NCBI RefSeq assembly: GCF_004368785.1
Contig: NZ_SODM01000005.1
Location: forward strand, 372,001-436,000
Source: Flavobacterium sp. 270
GTDB taxonomy: Bacteria > Bacteroidota > Bacteroidia > Flavobacteriales > Flavobacteriaceae
Direction of reading: 5' to 3'
DNA: 64,000 nucleotides
Shown here: one piece after another, positions 24,204 through 32,955 of the stretch
How positions within the stretch are numbered: position 1 is the first letter of the stretch
Layout of the letters: every line of letters starts with the position of its first letter
Position numbers and translations under genes: made by a program
The notes under the pieces: generated by a model
What the model saw: the letters and a program-made list of their open reading frames with translations, nothing else
Told to the model about the DNA's origin: nothing
Databases searched by the model: none

Positions 24204-26432
24204 TTAAAATGTAAAATTCAATCCAAAATTCAATCCCCATTGGAACTGATTAAATGATTGATTATTCAGTGGGTTAATGTAGTAATTTATCGCCGGTTCT
24301 GCAAAAATATTTGTTTTTTTGTAAACCCTGTATTGTAGGGTACTACTTAAGGTTGAGCCGTAAACAAAATTATTTGCATTCACATTTTGACCTATAGAAT
24401 TGCCGTCTAAAGCTACTTGGTTTGAAATTAATTTACCTACAAAACCTCCCGTATTCAAATTTATACTTGTTTTATTTTTATTAAATATTGAATACGAAAC
24501 CTCCAAAGGCATTTCTATATATCGTAAACTTTGGTCTAAATTACCGCTTTGTATATTGTCACTTTTTACGACTTCTTTGGTGTTATTAGGAACAAGAACA
24601 TAATCGCTGTTATTAGCAATTTGAGGTGCAGCAGAATTTTGTACCAAATAATAATCTCCAGAAGTAAAAAAGGCGTTATTTTTTGCGCTCATATATGATA
24701 CGTTGGCAACACTTTGCGCCAGTTCGTTGATTTTAAAACCAGAACCAACAGCCCATTTGTTGTTGATTTTATATTTTGTTTTTACCCCATAAGTACTCGA
24801 TTGTTTAGAATCGTTGGCGTTGCCTAAAGTTTTTTCATTTTTATAGTTTTCAGAAGCAGCAACACCGGCAAAAACAGAAACTGCCCATTTTTCTCCTTTT
24901 AATTTAGATTTTGTTTCCTTATTGTTTTCTTTTTTCGCTTCTGGGGTAACAATTCCTTTTTCTAAATTCTGAAGTTCTGCCAATTGTACAGAATCTTGTT
25001 TGCTTAAAACATCAATAAATTTTGAATTCTCTTTTTGAGTACTCGCAACTGCTTTCTCAGTACCTGCATTTTGATTTTTCTGTCTTGCGATACTTTCGTT
25101 AACCGTATTTTGATTTCCGTTTGAAATTGGATTAAAAGCAATATTATTACTTTTCTTAGCAACTAATTTATCCTCAAAAATCGAATTTGAAACTTGATTT
25201 TTTGGAACAGAATTGAATTTGCTTTCTTTTCCAAAAACAACTTTTTGCTCCGCAATACCTTGATTAGCTGTTCTTTTTTTATTGCTTACAATTTGATTTT
25301 TCGAAGCATTGTTAAACACATTGTCTTTGGCAGGAACATAAGATTGTTGAGCCACAGCTTGATTTGCGGTTTTCTCTTTATTGTTTAAAATCTGATTTTT
25401 AGAAGTATTATTAAACGTATTTTCTTTAGCAGGAATATAAGATTGTTGAGCCACAGCTTGATTTGCAGTTTTCTCTTTATTGTTTAAAATCTGATTTTTA
25501 GAAGCATTATTAAACGTATTTTGTTTAGCAGGAACATCAGACTTTTGAGCCACAGCTTGATTTGTTGTTTTCTCTTTATTGTTTAAAATCTGATTTTTAG
25601 AAGCATTATTAAATGTGTTTTCTTTAGCAGGAACATCAGACTTTTGAGCCACAGCTTGATTTGTTGTTTTCTCTTTATTGTTTAAAATCTGATTTTTAGA
25701 AGCATTATTAAACGTGTTTTCTTTAGCAGGAACATCAGACTTTTGAGCCACAGCTTGATTTGCGGTTTTCTCTTTATTGTTTAAAGTCTGATTCTTAGAA
25801 GCATTGTTAAACGTATTTTCTTTAGCAGGAACATAAGATTGCTCTACTACAGCTTGATTTGCGGTTTTCTGTTTATTATTTAAAACCTGATTTTTTGAAA
25901 CAGCATTCAAATTGTTTGCTTTCGCAGGAGTCAATGGCTGTTCTGCAACCGCCTGATTTGTATTTGCGCTCTGAACATCAGATTTTAAATCTAAATTATT
26001 GTTGTTGTTTTTATTTTTTAATGTTGCATTTGCAGTTTGTACTGCTTTGTTTTGATTTTTTTGAGCAGGATCTAATTCATTTTTTACTGGCGAATTAGTT
26101 TTGTCTGCATTAGATTTTTCAACAATAGTATTTTCAGGTGAAACAGTTGTATTTTTATTCGTGTCTTGTTTTTTGTTTTCAAAAACTACTTTATTATTAT
26201 CGAGAGAGCCGTTGTTTAGATTGTTGATTCCAGAAGTTGAGTTAAAATGTAAAATAGAGGTAAGCCCTAAGCCTAACAATAAGCATGCAGCAGCAGACCA
26301 CCAAAGAATGGCTCTTTTTTTCTTTTTAGGTTTATCTAGTTTTTCTTCAATAAGCCCCCATAGTTCTGGTGGCGGAACACTCGAAAAGTCTTCCATTGAT
26401 GAAAAAATATCTTCTATATTTTGCTTTTTCAT
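24204..26432 (-). CDS. sigma-factor-coupled membrane protein with 33-residue repeats and C-terminal beta-barrel-like domain
   Basis: 742 residues. The N-terminus (1-40) is soluble and begins MKKQNIEDIFSSMEDFS, followed by KPKKKKRAILWWSAAACLLL with one membrane helix to about residue 62. Residues 65-185 are Asn/Lys/Thr rich. Residues 186-416 hold seven consecutive 33-residue repeats. The last 200 residues (from about WAVSVFAGVAASENY) resemble an outer-membrane beta-barrel domain ending in an aromatic strand (FGLNFTF). The start overlaps the upstream sigma gene by 4 bases. The N-terminal part may bind the sigma factor, with the repeat spanning the periplasm; this is inference. Confidence 0.8.
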   Translation of the reverse strand: MKKQNIEDIFSSMEDFSSVPPPELWGLIEEKLDKPKKKKRAILWWSAAACLLLGLGLTSILHFNSTSGINNLNNGSLDNNKVVFENKKQDTNKNTTVSPENTIVEKSNADKTNSPVKNELDPAQKNQNKAVQTANATLKNKNNNNNLDLKSDVQSANTNQAVAEQPLTPAKANNLNAVSKNQVLNNKQKTANQAVVEQSYVPAKENTFNNASKNQTLNNKEKTANQAVAQKSDVPAKENTFNNASKNQILNNKEKTTNQAVAQKSDVPAKENTFNNASKNQILNNKEKTTNQAVAQKSDVPAKQNTFNNASKNQILNNKEKTANQAVAQQSYIPAKENTFNNTSKNQILNNKEKTANQAVAQQSYVPAKDNVFNNASKNQIVSNKKRTANQGIAEQKVVFGKESKFNSVPKNQVSNSIFEDKLVAKKSNNIAFNPISNGNQNTVNESIARQKNQNAGTEKAVASTQKENSKFIDVLSKQDSVQLAELQNLEKGIVTPEAKKENNKETKSKLKGEKWAVSVFAGVAASENYKNEKTLGNANDSKQSSTYGVKTKYKINNKWAVGSGFKINELAQSVANVSYMSAKNNAFFTSGDYYLVQNSAAPQIANNSDYVLVPNNTKEVVKSDNIQSGNLDQSLRYIEMPLEVSYSIFNKNKTSINLNTGGFVGKLISNQVALDGNSIGQNVNANNFVYGSTLSSTLQYRVYKKTNIFAEPAINYYINPLNNQSFNQFQWGLNFGLNFTF
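25185..25877 (-). repeat. coding tandem repeat, 99-bp unit (33 residues), 7 copies
   Basis: Each unit follows NKEKTANQAVAQ.., then VPAKENTFNN, then ASKNQILN. Copies 2 to 6 are nearly identical at DNA level, copies 1 and 7 more diverged, and a degenerate unit precedes copy 1. The period is a multiple of three, so copy-number change keeps the frame. Confidence 0.93.
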
Positions 26433-26992
26433 GCTATTTTAAAATTTTTTATACTCAAAATCTTTTTTTGCAAGATGTGCTTGGCTCTGTTTAAATTTGA
26501 TTTTGATGTTCCTTCTGAAATTTTCAATAATTCGGCGATTTCTTTGTGTTTCATTTTTTCAAAAACATACAAGTTAAAAACCGTCCGGTATTGATCGGGT
26601 AAATCCCGAATGTATTCTAGTAACTTTTCTTGTTCTATGGGAACGATGTCTAATTCTTCTTCCTCGACAAAATCGGTATCGGGATCAAAAACATCCAGAA
26701 AGAAACTCTCTTTTTTCTTCTTGTTTAAAGTTTCGATGAGCTTATTAATAAAAATCCGCTTTAGCCATCCTTCAAAACTTCCTTCAAATTTGTATTGGCC
26801 TATTTTCTGAAAAACAATAACAAATGCTTCCTGAAATACATCTTTGGCATCATCTTCATTTTTCATATATTTCAAACAGATACCATATAAAACAGGAGAG
26901 AACAACTGATAAATTTTCAGTTGTCCCTCTCTGTCATTTTTAATGCACAGTTTGATATATTTTTCTAAATCGTCTTTCAAGAAAATGGTCAA
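26429..26992 (-). CDS. ECF-family RNA polymerase sigma factor
   Basis: 187 residues. Region 2: IYQLFSPVLYGICLKYMKNE, then DDAKDVFQEAFVIVFQKIGQ and FEGWLKRIFINKLIE; region 4: LPDQYRTVFNLYVFEKMKHK, then EIAELLKISEGTSKSNLNRA. The start is TTG, since the next ATG (about codon 42) would remove region 2.1. A TATTTTTG element (27011-27004) just upstream would give an almost leaderless transcript. It overlaps the repeat-protein gene by 4 bases (ATGA), a sigma/anti-sigma type coupling. Confidence 0.9.
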   Translation of the reverse strand: MTIFLKDDLEKYIKLCIKNDREGQLKIYQLFSPVLYGICLKYMKNEDDAKDVFQEAFVIVFQKIGQYKFEGSFEGWLKRIFINKLIETLNKKKKESFFLDVFDPDTDFVEEEELDIVPIEQEKLLEYIRDLPDQYRTVFNLYVFEKMKHKEIAELLKISEGTSKSNLNRAKHILQKKILSIKNFKIA

Positions 26993-27031
26993 ATTTATTT
27001 TTGCAAAAATAGTTTATATAAGCTTACAAAA

Positions 27032-27427
27032 CTATCTTTTGTAAATAGTACGCGCTCCGTCTGAATTGTTGCTTACAAGTGTTAGGTTTTGATTGTCAAG
27101 CTTTTCTATAACATAAGTTTTACCTTCAAAAGTAACTAAGTCATGTTCTGCATGATCAAAATAACCCGTTCCTTTTTCTACTACATAAGTACTGTTTCTA
27201 ATTTCTACATCATTTTTATACGTAATAACTTTTCCGTTTGAAGTAAAAATTATTTTTTTAGAAAACCCTATAGTTTTTGGAGTTGAGGTATAAGGATTGT
27301 CACTTCCTCCCAAAGATTTTTCCCAAGTCCAGGTATTCACAATCGATCCCGAATCTACATGAGTAGCTTCTAGTGAGTATGCCGATGAAAACAGGCAAAT
27401 TGCAAAAATCAATAAGTACTTTTTCAT
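27032..27427 (-). CDS. secreted hypothetical protein (lipocalin-like size)
   Basis: 131 residues with a Sec signal (cleavage near YSLEA). The mature part has alternating beta-type stretches (SIVNTWTWEKSLGG, KKIIFTSNGKVITYKND, HDLVTFEGKTYVIEKLDNQN), like small lipocalin-like proteins of Bacteroidota (GTWxxxx start, DGxxxxY). No domain is certain. It is 5 bases after the PrcB-like lipoprotein gene, so the two form an operon. Confidence 0.65.
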   Translation of the reverse strand: MKKYLLIFAICLFSSAYSLEATHVDSGSIVNTWTWEKSLGGSDNPYTSTPKTIGFSKKIIFTSNGKVITYKNDVEIRNSTYVVEKGTGYFDHAEHDLVTFEGKTYVIEKLDNQNLTLVSNNSDGARTIYKR

Positions 27428-27432
27428 ATTAA

Positions 27433-28296
27433 TTAGTTTGGAGTTGCAGCTGAAAATTTATCTTTGATAGCTTTCTTGAAAATTTTTATTTCAGTATTTT
27501 GATCTGGCGTATCATTAGCATCAATATAAATTTTAGTAACAGAAGATCCCTGACGTAGTTCAAAATATACATTTCCAGCGTTTGCAGGATCTGGCGTACC
27601 ATATGTTTTAGTTTGTCCTTTTAGGTTTAAAATTTCTGTTGGCACTGTTTTTAAGAATGCAGTATATTCTCCTCTTTTAGGAGTAACATTATATTGGTAT
27701 TCATTAAAATTGAATTTTCCGGTAACTACATTAAGAAATTTCAAGTAGTTGAAATCATTGATCTGATAAAAAGTATTTGCAGTACCGTAAGTTCCTATTA
27801 CAGCATTGTCAGAACTCTCAGTTGTTTTATTAAACAAGATTTGTTTTGTAGTTTTTGGAATCAAAATATAATCTGAAGGATAAGAAGGAGCTGCAGTGAT
27901 ATTTTCTCCTGACAAAGGCGATTTCTCATAAAAATTAATTACAACCTGACATTTATTTTCTACAACTGTAGTAATTTTTATAGCATATCCGTCTGTAGAT
28001 TTAATTCCTGCAAAAATACCCACAAGATAGTATTTTGTAAAATCGATGGTTGGATCTGCAGCAACAGAACAAGAGTTACTGTGTTTGTCAAAATATTGAT
28101 CCAGTTTTTCCTGAGAAGCTACAACAATTGCAGTAGGATTGGTAGGTAAAGTTTTAACAGTGTAATTGCATGGAAGAGGAAATCCCGTAAAAGCTAAATC
28201 TGTATATGCACCGCAATCAACATTCATATCGTCATTATTCAGTGAGCATCCGCTAATTCCTAAAGCTATAAACAAGCTTAACATTAATTTTTTCAT
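27433..28296 (-). CDS. lipoprotein with PrcB-C-like domain
   Basis: 287 residues with lipobox ISGC (Cys17) followed by SLNNDD. The middle section FTKYYLVGIFAGIKSTDGYA followed by IKITTVVENKCQVVINFYE has the form of the PrcB C-terminal domain (yflvg.faG.kpt.GY.i.I), named after the dentilisin subunit PrcB of Treponema. The C-terminal 120 residues, with YFELRQGSSVTKIYIDAND, are unassigned. Likely envelope-located; function unknown. Confidence 0.65.
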   Translation of the reverse strand: MKKLMLSLFIALGISGCSLNNDDMNVDCGAYTDLAFTGFPLPCNYTVKTLPTNPTAIVVASQEKLDQYFDKHSNSCSVAADPTIDFTKYYLVGIFAGIKSTDGYAIKITTVVENKCQVVINFYEKSPLSGENITAAPSYPSDYILIPKTTKQILFNKTTESSDNAVIGTYGTANTFYQINDFNYLKFLNVVTGKFNFNEYQYNVTPKRGEYTAFLKTVPTEILNLKGQTKTYGTPDPANAGNVYFELRQGSSVTKIYIDANDTPDQNTEIKIFKKAIKDKFSAATPN

Positions 28297-28488
28297 GATA
28301 AATTTTTAATAGGTTATATTTAGTAGATGTGCTTCTGTTGAAATGGTTGCGTAATGGATTTTATTTTTTTTTTATTTTTTTTCGTGATGTTGATTTAATT
28401 TAGAATCAGTACTAATTCGTGAAATTTTGATTTTAAAAACTACGTACTACGTATAATTGCGTACTTTTACTTAAAAATAAATTAAGTT

Positions 28489-29862
28489 ATGGTTGATTTT
28501 CTTCCGGTTTTATTGACTTTTGTTATTGCCCTCATCTTAGGTGTTTACTTAGGGAAATTGTTGTTTTCGGCAAGATTTCAGGCCGAAAAAGTAAGCTTAG
28601 AAGAAAGACTTAATGCCAATACCAATCAATTGCAATTGCAGAAAGAGCAGTTTGAAACCGAAAGAAATAATTTTCAGAAGCAATTGCAGTTTACAAATGC
28701 AGACAAAGAAAACATTAGAACCGAAAAGGACAGTCTGGCAATTCAGCTTTCTAAAAAAGAAGTAGATTTTGAAAATTTGTGGGAACGTCATAAAGAACAA
28801 AAAAACGAAATCACCGAGCTGCAGGAAAAATTCACCAAAGAATTTGAAAATTTAGCCAATAAAATCCTCGAAGAAAAGTCGGCTAAATTTACCGAGCAGA
28901 ACAGCGAAAACATGAAAAATATTCTATTGCCGCTGCAAGATAAAATTCAGGGATTTGAACAAAAAGTAGAACAAACACATAAAGAAAGTATAGATTATCA
29001 TGCCGCACTGCGCCAGCAGATTGTCGGGCTTAGCGAAATGAATGCTCAAATGAGTAAAGAAACCTTAAACCTGACCAAAGCATTAAAAGGCGACAGCAAA
29101 ATGCAGGGAAATTGGGGTGAATTGGTTTTGGAGCGCGTTTTAGAAAAGTCAGGTTTAGAAAAAGGACGTGAATACGAAGTACAGCAAAGTTTTACGAATA
29201 CTAACGGAAATCGTGTTTTTCCGGATGTTGTGATTAATCTTCCGGACGGAAAGAAAATGATTGTAGATTCTAAAGTGTCTTTGGTTGCCTACGAAAAATG
29301 GATCAATGAAGAATCTGAAATCCTGAAAATTGATTTTCTAAAGGAACATGTTAGTTCTATAAAAAGACATGTTGAACAACTTGGCAGTAAAAATTACCAC
29401 GATTTATATCAAATCGAAAGTCCGGATTTTGTATTGCTTTTTATTCCCATAGAGCCCGCTTTTGCTATTGCATTAAACGAAGATGCCGCATTATACAATA
29501 GAGCATTCGAACGTAATATTGTAATTGTTACGCCAAGTACGCTTCTGGCAACTTTACGTACAATTGACAGTATGTGGGCCAACCAAAAACAACAGGAAAA
29601 CGCTTTTGAAATTGCCAGACAAGCCGGAGCATTATATGATAAATTTGAAGGCTTTGTTTCTGATTTAGTTAGAATTGGAAATAAAATTAAAGATACCAAA
29701 ACCGAATACGAAAACGCCATGAACAAATTGGTCGACGGTAAAGGTAACTTAATTACAAGCGTAGAAAAATTAAAGAAAATGGGAGCAAAGGCCAAGAAAT
29801 CGCTTCCAGAAAATATTATCTCAAGAGCTTCGGTTTCTGATGAGACTGAATTATTAGATTAG
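28489..29862 (+). CDS. rmuC: DNA recombination protein RmuC
   Basis: 457 residues: an N-terminal membrane helix (about 4-22), a long coiled coil rich in Q, E and K (about 30-170), and the nuclease-like RmuC domain with LKGDSKMQGNWGELVLERVL, FPDVVINLPDGKKMIVDSKV, SLVAYEKW, and VTPSTLLATLRTIDSMWANQ. RmuC limits inversions at short inverted repeats in E. coli, which is noteworthy beside the many inverted repeats here. Normal length and intact. Confidence 0.94.
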   Translation: MVDFLPVLLTFVIALILGVYLGKLLFSARFQAEKVSLEERLNANTNQLQLQKEQFETERNNFQKQLQFTNADKENIRTEKDSLAIQLSKKEVDFENLWERHKEQKNEITELQEKFTKEFENLANKILEEKSAKFTEQNSENMKNILLPLQDKIQGFEQKVEQTHKESIDYHAALRQQIVGLSEMNAQMSKETLNLTKALKGDSKMQGNWGELVLERVLEKSGLEKGREYEVQQSFTNTNGNRVFPDVVINLPDGKKMIVDSKVSLVAYEKWINEESEILKIDFLKEHVSSIKRHVEQLGSKNYHDLYQIESPDFVLLFIPIEPAFAIALNEDAALYNRAFERNIVIVTPSTLLATLRTIDSMWANQKQQENAFEIARQAGALYDKFEGFVSDLVRIGNKIKDTKTEYENAMNKLVDGKGNLITSVEKLKKMGAKAKKSLPENIISRASVSDETELLD

Positions 29863-29961
29863 TCCTTAGTTTTTTAGTCTTTTAGTCCTTAGAGCTAAGA
29901 ATTCAGAATTAAAGACTATTAACTAAGTACTAATGACTAAAAGACTAAAAAACTAAGGACT
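29861..29961. repeat. 26-bp perfect inverted repeat after rmuC
   Basis: The left arm (29861-29886) and right arm (29936-29961) are exact reverse complements, centred on AGTCCTTAG/CTAAGGACT, with a 49-base interior. The left arm overlaps the rmuC stop codon. The arms contain TTAGT-type words common to other intergenic repeats (for example 19480). Confidence 0.88.
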
Positions 29962-30002
29962 AAATGACTAAGTACTAAATACCATAATAAACAACCAAAA
30001 AC

Positions 30003-30551
30003 ATGACTGCAGATTTTAAACCCGTTTCCTCTTCCAAAGTAAGTATTTCAGAACTTATGCTGCCTTCGCATACCAATTTTAGCGGTAAAATTCACGGAGG
30101 CTATATATTGCTATTATTAGATCAGATTGCTTTTGCCTGCGCATCCAAATTCTCAGGAAATTATTGTGTAACCGCTTCTGTTGATACCGTGAATTTCCTA
30201 AAACCAATTGAAGTTGGTGAATTAGTAACCATGAAAGCCTCTGTAAACTATGTGGGCAGAAGTTCTATGATTGTTGGGATTCGTGTTGAATCAGAAAATA
30301 TTCAGACAGGCGTAGTAAAGCATTGTAATTCGTCTTATTTTACGATGGTTGCCAAAGATAAAGAAGGAAAAAGTGTTTCTGTTCCAGGTCTTATTTTGTC
30401 TAATTTAGACGAAGTGCGTCGCTTTAGAAAATGTATTAAACAGATTGAAGGAAAAAAAGAACTCGAAGAACATTCTAAAATTACGACGATCAATTCTATT
30501 GAAGATTTGGCAAGTTTAAATAAGTACAATGTATTGCTGGAAATAGGATAA
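30003..30551 (+). CDS. acyl-CoA thioesterase (hotdog fold)
   Basis: 182 residues with NFSGKIHGGYILLLLDQIAF, the hotdog helix plus active-site Asp, then ASVDTVNFLKPIEVGELVTM and SSMIVGIRVESENI. This is the YciA/BACH-like acyl-CoA hydrolase pattern. A C-terminal extension (about 145-182) is charged and probably helical. The natural acyl chain cannot be told from sequence. Confidence 0.88.
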   Translation: MTADFKPVSSSKVSISELMLPSHTNFSGKIHGGYILLLLDQIAFACASKFSGNYCVTASVDTVNFLKPIEVGELVTMKASVNYVGRSSMIVGIRVESENIQTGVVKHCNSSYFTMVAKDKEGKSVSVPGLILSNLDEVRRFRKCIKQIEGKKELEEHSKITTINSIEDLASLNKYNVLLEIG

Positions 30552-30601
30552 TTTTTTGTGTTCTTTTTAACGCAATATTATTGAGTCTGCATGATTAACA
30601 T

Positions 30602-30713
30602 AATCTTGTCATCCCGAGGAACGAGGGATCTCCACAAGAAGCTCCGTAAAGCTATTCTCCAATCTTTGTCGAGCTTCTAGCGGAGATCCCTCGTTCCTCG
30701 GGATGACAAGATT
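30602..30713. repeat. REP/MITE-like element with 32-bp perfect terminal inverted repeats
   Basis: The arms 30602-30633 and 30682-30713 are exact reverse complements (core GTCATCCCGAGGAACGAGGG). Inside, AGAAGCTC and GAGCTTCT pair again, so the whole 112 bases can fold into one long hairpin. G+C is above the local average. It lies between the thioesterase and VOC genes and has no coding frame. Confidence 0.9.
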
Positions 30714-30760
30714 GTGAAAGTGAAATACAAACAATTTATAAATTCAAAAAACAAACAAAA

Positions 30761-31156
30761 ATGGTAAAATTTGGATACACAATTTTATATGTAGAAAATG
30801 TAGAAGCTTCAATTGAATTCTATGAAAACGCTTTTGGATTTTCAAGAAAATTTATAACGCCGGATAATACGTATGGTGAATTAAGCACCGGAGAAACTAC
30901 GATCTCATTTGCTTCAAAAGAATTGGCAGCTTCAAATTTAAAAGAAGGTTTTGTAGAAAGTAATCTGGCCGATAAACCTTTTGCAATAGAAATAGGATTT
31001 ATAACAGACGATGTTCCGGGAATTGTACAAAAAGCAACTACTTTTGGCGCCGTGCTGGTATCAGAACCAAAAGAAAAACCGTGGGGACAAGTTGTTGCCT
31101 ATATCAGGGATTTAGACGGATTTTTAATAGAAATCTGCACCGAAGTTCAACAATAA
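30761..31156 (+). CDS. VOC-family (glyoxalase/bleomycin-resistance fold) protein
   Basis: 131 residues: YTILYVENVEASIEFYENAF at the N-terminus, TFGAVLVSEPKEKPWGQVVA and YIRDLDGFLIEICTEV at the C-terminus, with the metal-ligand Glu in the last strand. This is one module of the vicinal-oxygen-chelate fold. The substrate is unknown. It is preceded by the large hairpin repeat. Confidence 0.88.
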   Translation: MVKFGYTILYVENVEASIEFYENAFGFSRKFITPDNTYGELSTGETTISFASKELAASNLKEGFVESNLADKPFAIEIGFITDDVPGIVQKATTFGAVLVSEPKEKPWGQVVAYIRDLDGFLIEICTEVQQ

Positions 31157-31377
31157 AAAAAGTACTTTGCAGCAAAAAATCCTGCGCTTTATAATGTTAA
31201 AATTTTTCACAAATATTTAGCAGTAAATACAAGGCTGAAAGGCAGAAAATTTCGTAACTTTAAGTACAAGGATCTAGATTCTTGTTTTTTTCACGGAGTA
31301 CTGCCATTCAGTTTTTTTTCGCCTTCATTATTAATTAAAAAAATCCGGATGACATAATTGTTTAAATGCAGACGATT
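31157..31377. other. intergenic region without a recognised gene
   Basis: About 220 bases between the VOC and YceI genes. I see no convincing open frame, RNA gene or terminator; the sequence is A/T-rich with T runs. Confidence 0.5.
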
Positions 31378-31944
31378 ATGAAAACATTTACCTTATTACT
31401 ATTATTTACTGCTTTTTCCGTTATTGCCCAGGAAAAATTTTTTACCACAACCGGCACTATAAATTTTGAAGCTTCAGTTCCTTTTTTTGAAGAAGTAAAA
31501 GCTGTCAACCGACAAGTTGCCATAATTTTAGAACCCAAAAGCAGTATGTTTATCTGCACCGTTCTCATCAAAGATTTTCGCTTTAAACTCGATATGATGC
31601 AACAGCATTTTAATGAAAATTATATGGAAAGCAGTCGTTATCCTAAAGCTGTTTTTAAAGGTAAAATTCAAAAATTTGATTTAAAAGACATCAATGAAGT
31701 CGAAAAGGAATATCAAATTAAAGGAAAACTTGTATTGCGCGGCAAATCAAGAGAAATTACGGTTACGGCATTGATAAAAAAAGTGGCTGACGGTATTCAG
31801 ATCCTATCTGATTTTCCGATAAAGGTTTCCGACTTTAATATTCAATTTCCAAAGGCGATAGCTTCAAAAATTGCTACAACTGCAAACACAGAATTAACAG
31901 GTACCGTTTACAGTGACGAGCTTGTATATCTGACTTTAAAATAA
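31378..31944 (+). CDS. YceI-family periplasmic protein
   Basis: 188 residues from MKTFTLLLLFTAFSVIAQ, a Sec signal; an in-frame ATG four codons upstream is less likely. The mature part has KFFTTTGTINFEASVPFFEE, HFNENYMESSRYPKAVFKGK and GKLVLRGKSREITVTALI, as in the YceI lipocalin fold that binds polyisoprenoid-like lipids. It is convergent with the epimerase gene two bases away. Confidence 0.85.
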   Translation: MKTFTLLLLFTAFSVIAQEKFFTTTGTINFEASVPFFEEVKAVNRQVAIILEPKSSMFICTVLIKDFRFKLDMMQQHFNENYMESSRYPKAVFKGKIQKFDLKDINEVEKEYQIKGKLVLRGKSREITVTALIKKVADGIQILSDFPIKVSDFNIQFPKAIASKIATTANTELTGTVYSDELVYLTLK

Positions 31945-31946
31945 AT

Positions 31947-32861
31947 TTACTTGATGCAATTGACCAAAGCGCGCTCTAAGTCTGTAAATTGAAACTCGAA
32001 ACCCGTTCTCTGGATTTTTTCAGAAGAAGCCCTGCGTCCTTTTAGTACTGCTTTACTCATTTCACCCAAAACAATTCTGAGTACAAAAGAAGGTACTTTA
32101 GGCAGCCAGATTCTATAACCATAAATACTGGCAAGTGTTTTAGCAAATCTTGAGTTTGTTGTAGTGTCTGTAACACAAGCATTGTATGGACCAGCTAATT
32201 CGTCAGAGACAATTGCTTTGAGATAGATTTGACATAAATCATCAATATGTATCCAGGGCAGGTATTGTCTTCCGGTTCCTAAAATGGTGCCAAATCCGGA
32301 TTTAAAACTAGGAGCCATTTTTTTTAGAAAGCCTTCGTCTTTGCCAAAAACAATTCCGGTTCTGATTTTTACAGTTCTAATACCTAATGCAGAAATACGA
32401 TCGGCGGCACCTTCCCATTTTTGGCAGGTTTTGCCCAAAAAATCATTTGCAGGATGCGTACTTTCGTTACAGATTTTATGATTGGTTATGGCGCCATAAA
32501 TGCCAACACCAGAAGCAGAGACAAAGGCATTGAGTGATTTTTGGTTTTTTTCAAGAACAGCATGTATCATTTCAATAGGTTTTACACGACTTTCTACTAT
32601 TACATTCTTTCGCCTTTTTGTCCATCTTTTCTCCACAATTCCTTCGCCTGCGAGATGTACAATATAATCTGCGTTTAAGATTGCCTGTTCGTCAATGTAA
32701 TTGTGTTTCAAATCCCATTTGTAGTAATCAATAGGAGAGTTGCTTGTGTGTGTTGAGCGGCTTAGTACAGATACAGAAAAGCCGTTGTGAAGTAGGAGGT
32801 CGGTTAAATGTTTGCCAATAAACCCGGTTCCACCCGTTAATAAAACGTTTTTGGTCATCAT
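31947..32861 (-). CDS. TIGR01777-family NAD(P)-dependent epimerase/oxidoreductase
   Basis: 304 residues starting MMTKNVLLTGGTGFIGKHLT, with GGTGFIG at 10-16, DYIVHLAGEGIVEKRWTKRR, FVSASGVGIYGA, and IRTGIVFGKDEGFLKKM followed by LPWIHIDDL. These are the motifs of the SulA/YfcH-like extended SDRs. The C-terminus has the DUF1731-like part (ASSEKIQRTGFEFQFTDLER). Either of two adjacent Met codons could start. The substrate is unknown. Confidence 0.88.
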   Translation of the reverse strand: MMTKNVLLTGGTGFIGKHLTDLLLHNGFSVSVLSRSTHTSNSPIDYYKWDLKHNYIDEQAILNADYIVHLAGEGIVEKRWTKRRKNVIVESRVKPIEMIHAVLEKNQKSLNAFVSASGVGIYGAITNHKICNESTHPANDFLGKTCQKWEGAADRISALGIRTVKIRTGIVFGKDEGFLKKMAPSFKSGFGTILGTGRQYLPWIHIDDLCQIYLKAIVSDELAGPYNACVTDTTTNSRFAKTLASIYGYRIWLPKVPSFVLRIVLGEMSKAVLKGRRASSEKIQRTGFEFQFTDLERALVNCIK

Positions 32862-32955
32862 AGTTTATATATTATTTAACAATAGATTCTGTTTAGGGAT
32901 CAGTAAAGATAATTAAACATTGCTTACCTTTAAGGCAAATTTAAAATTTTACAAA

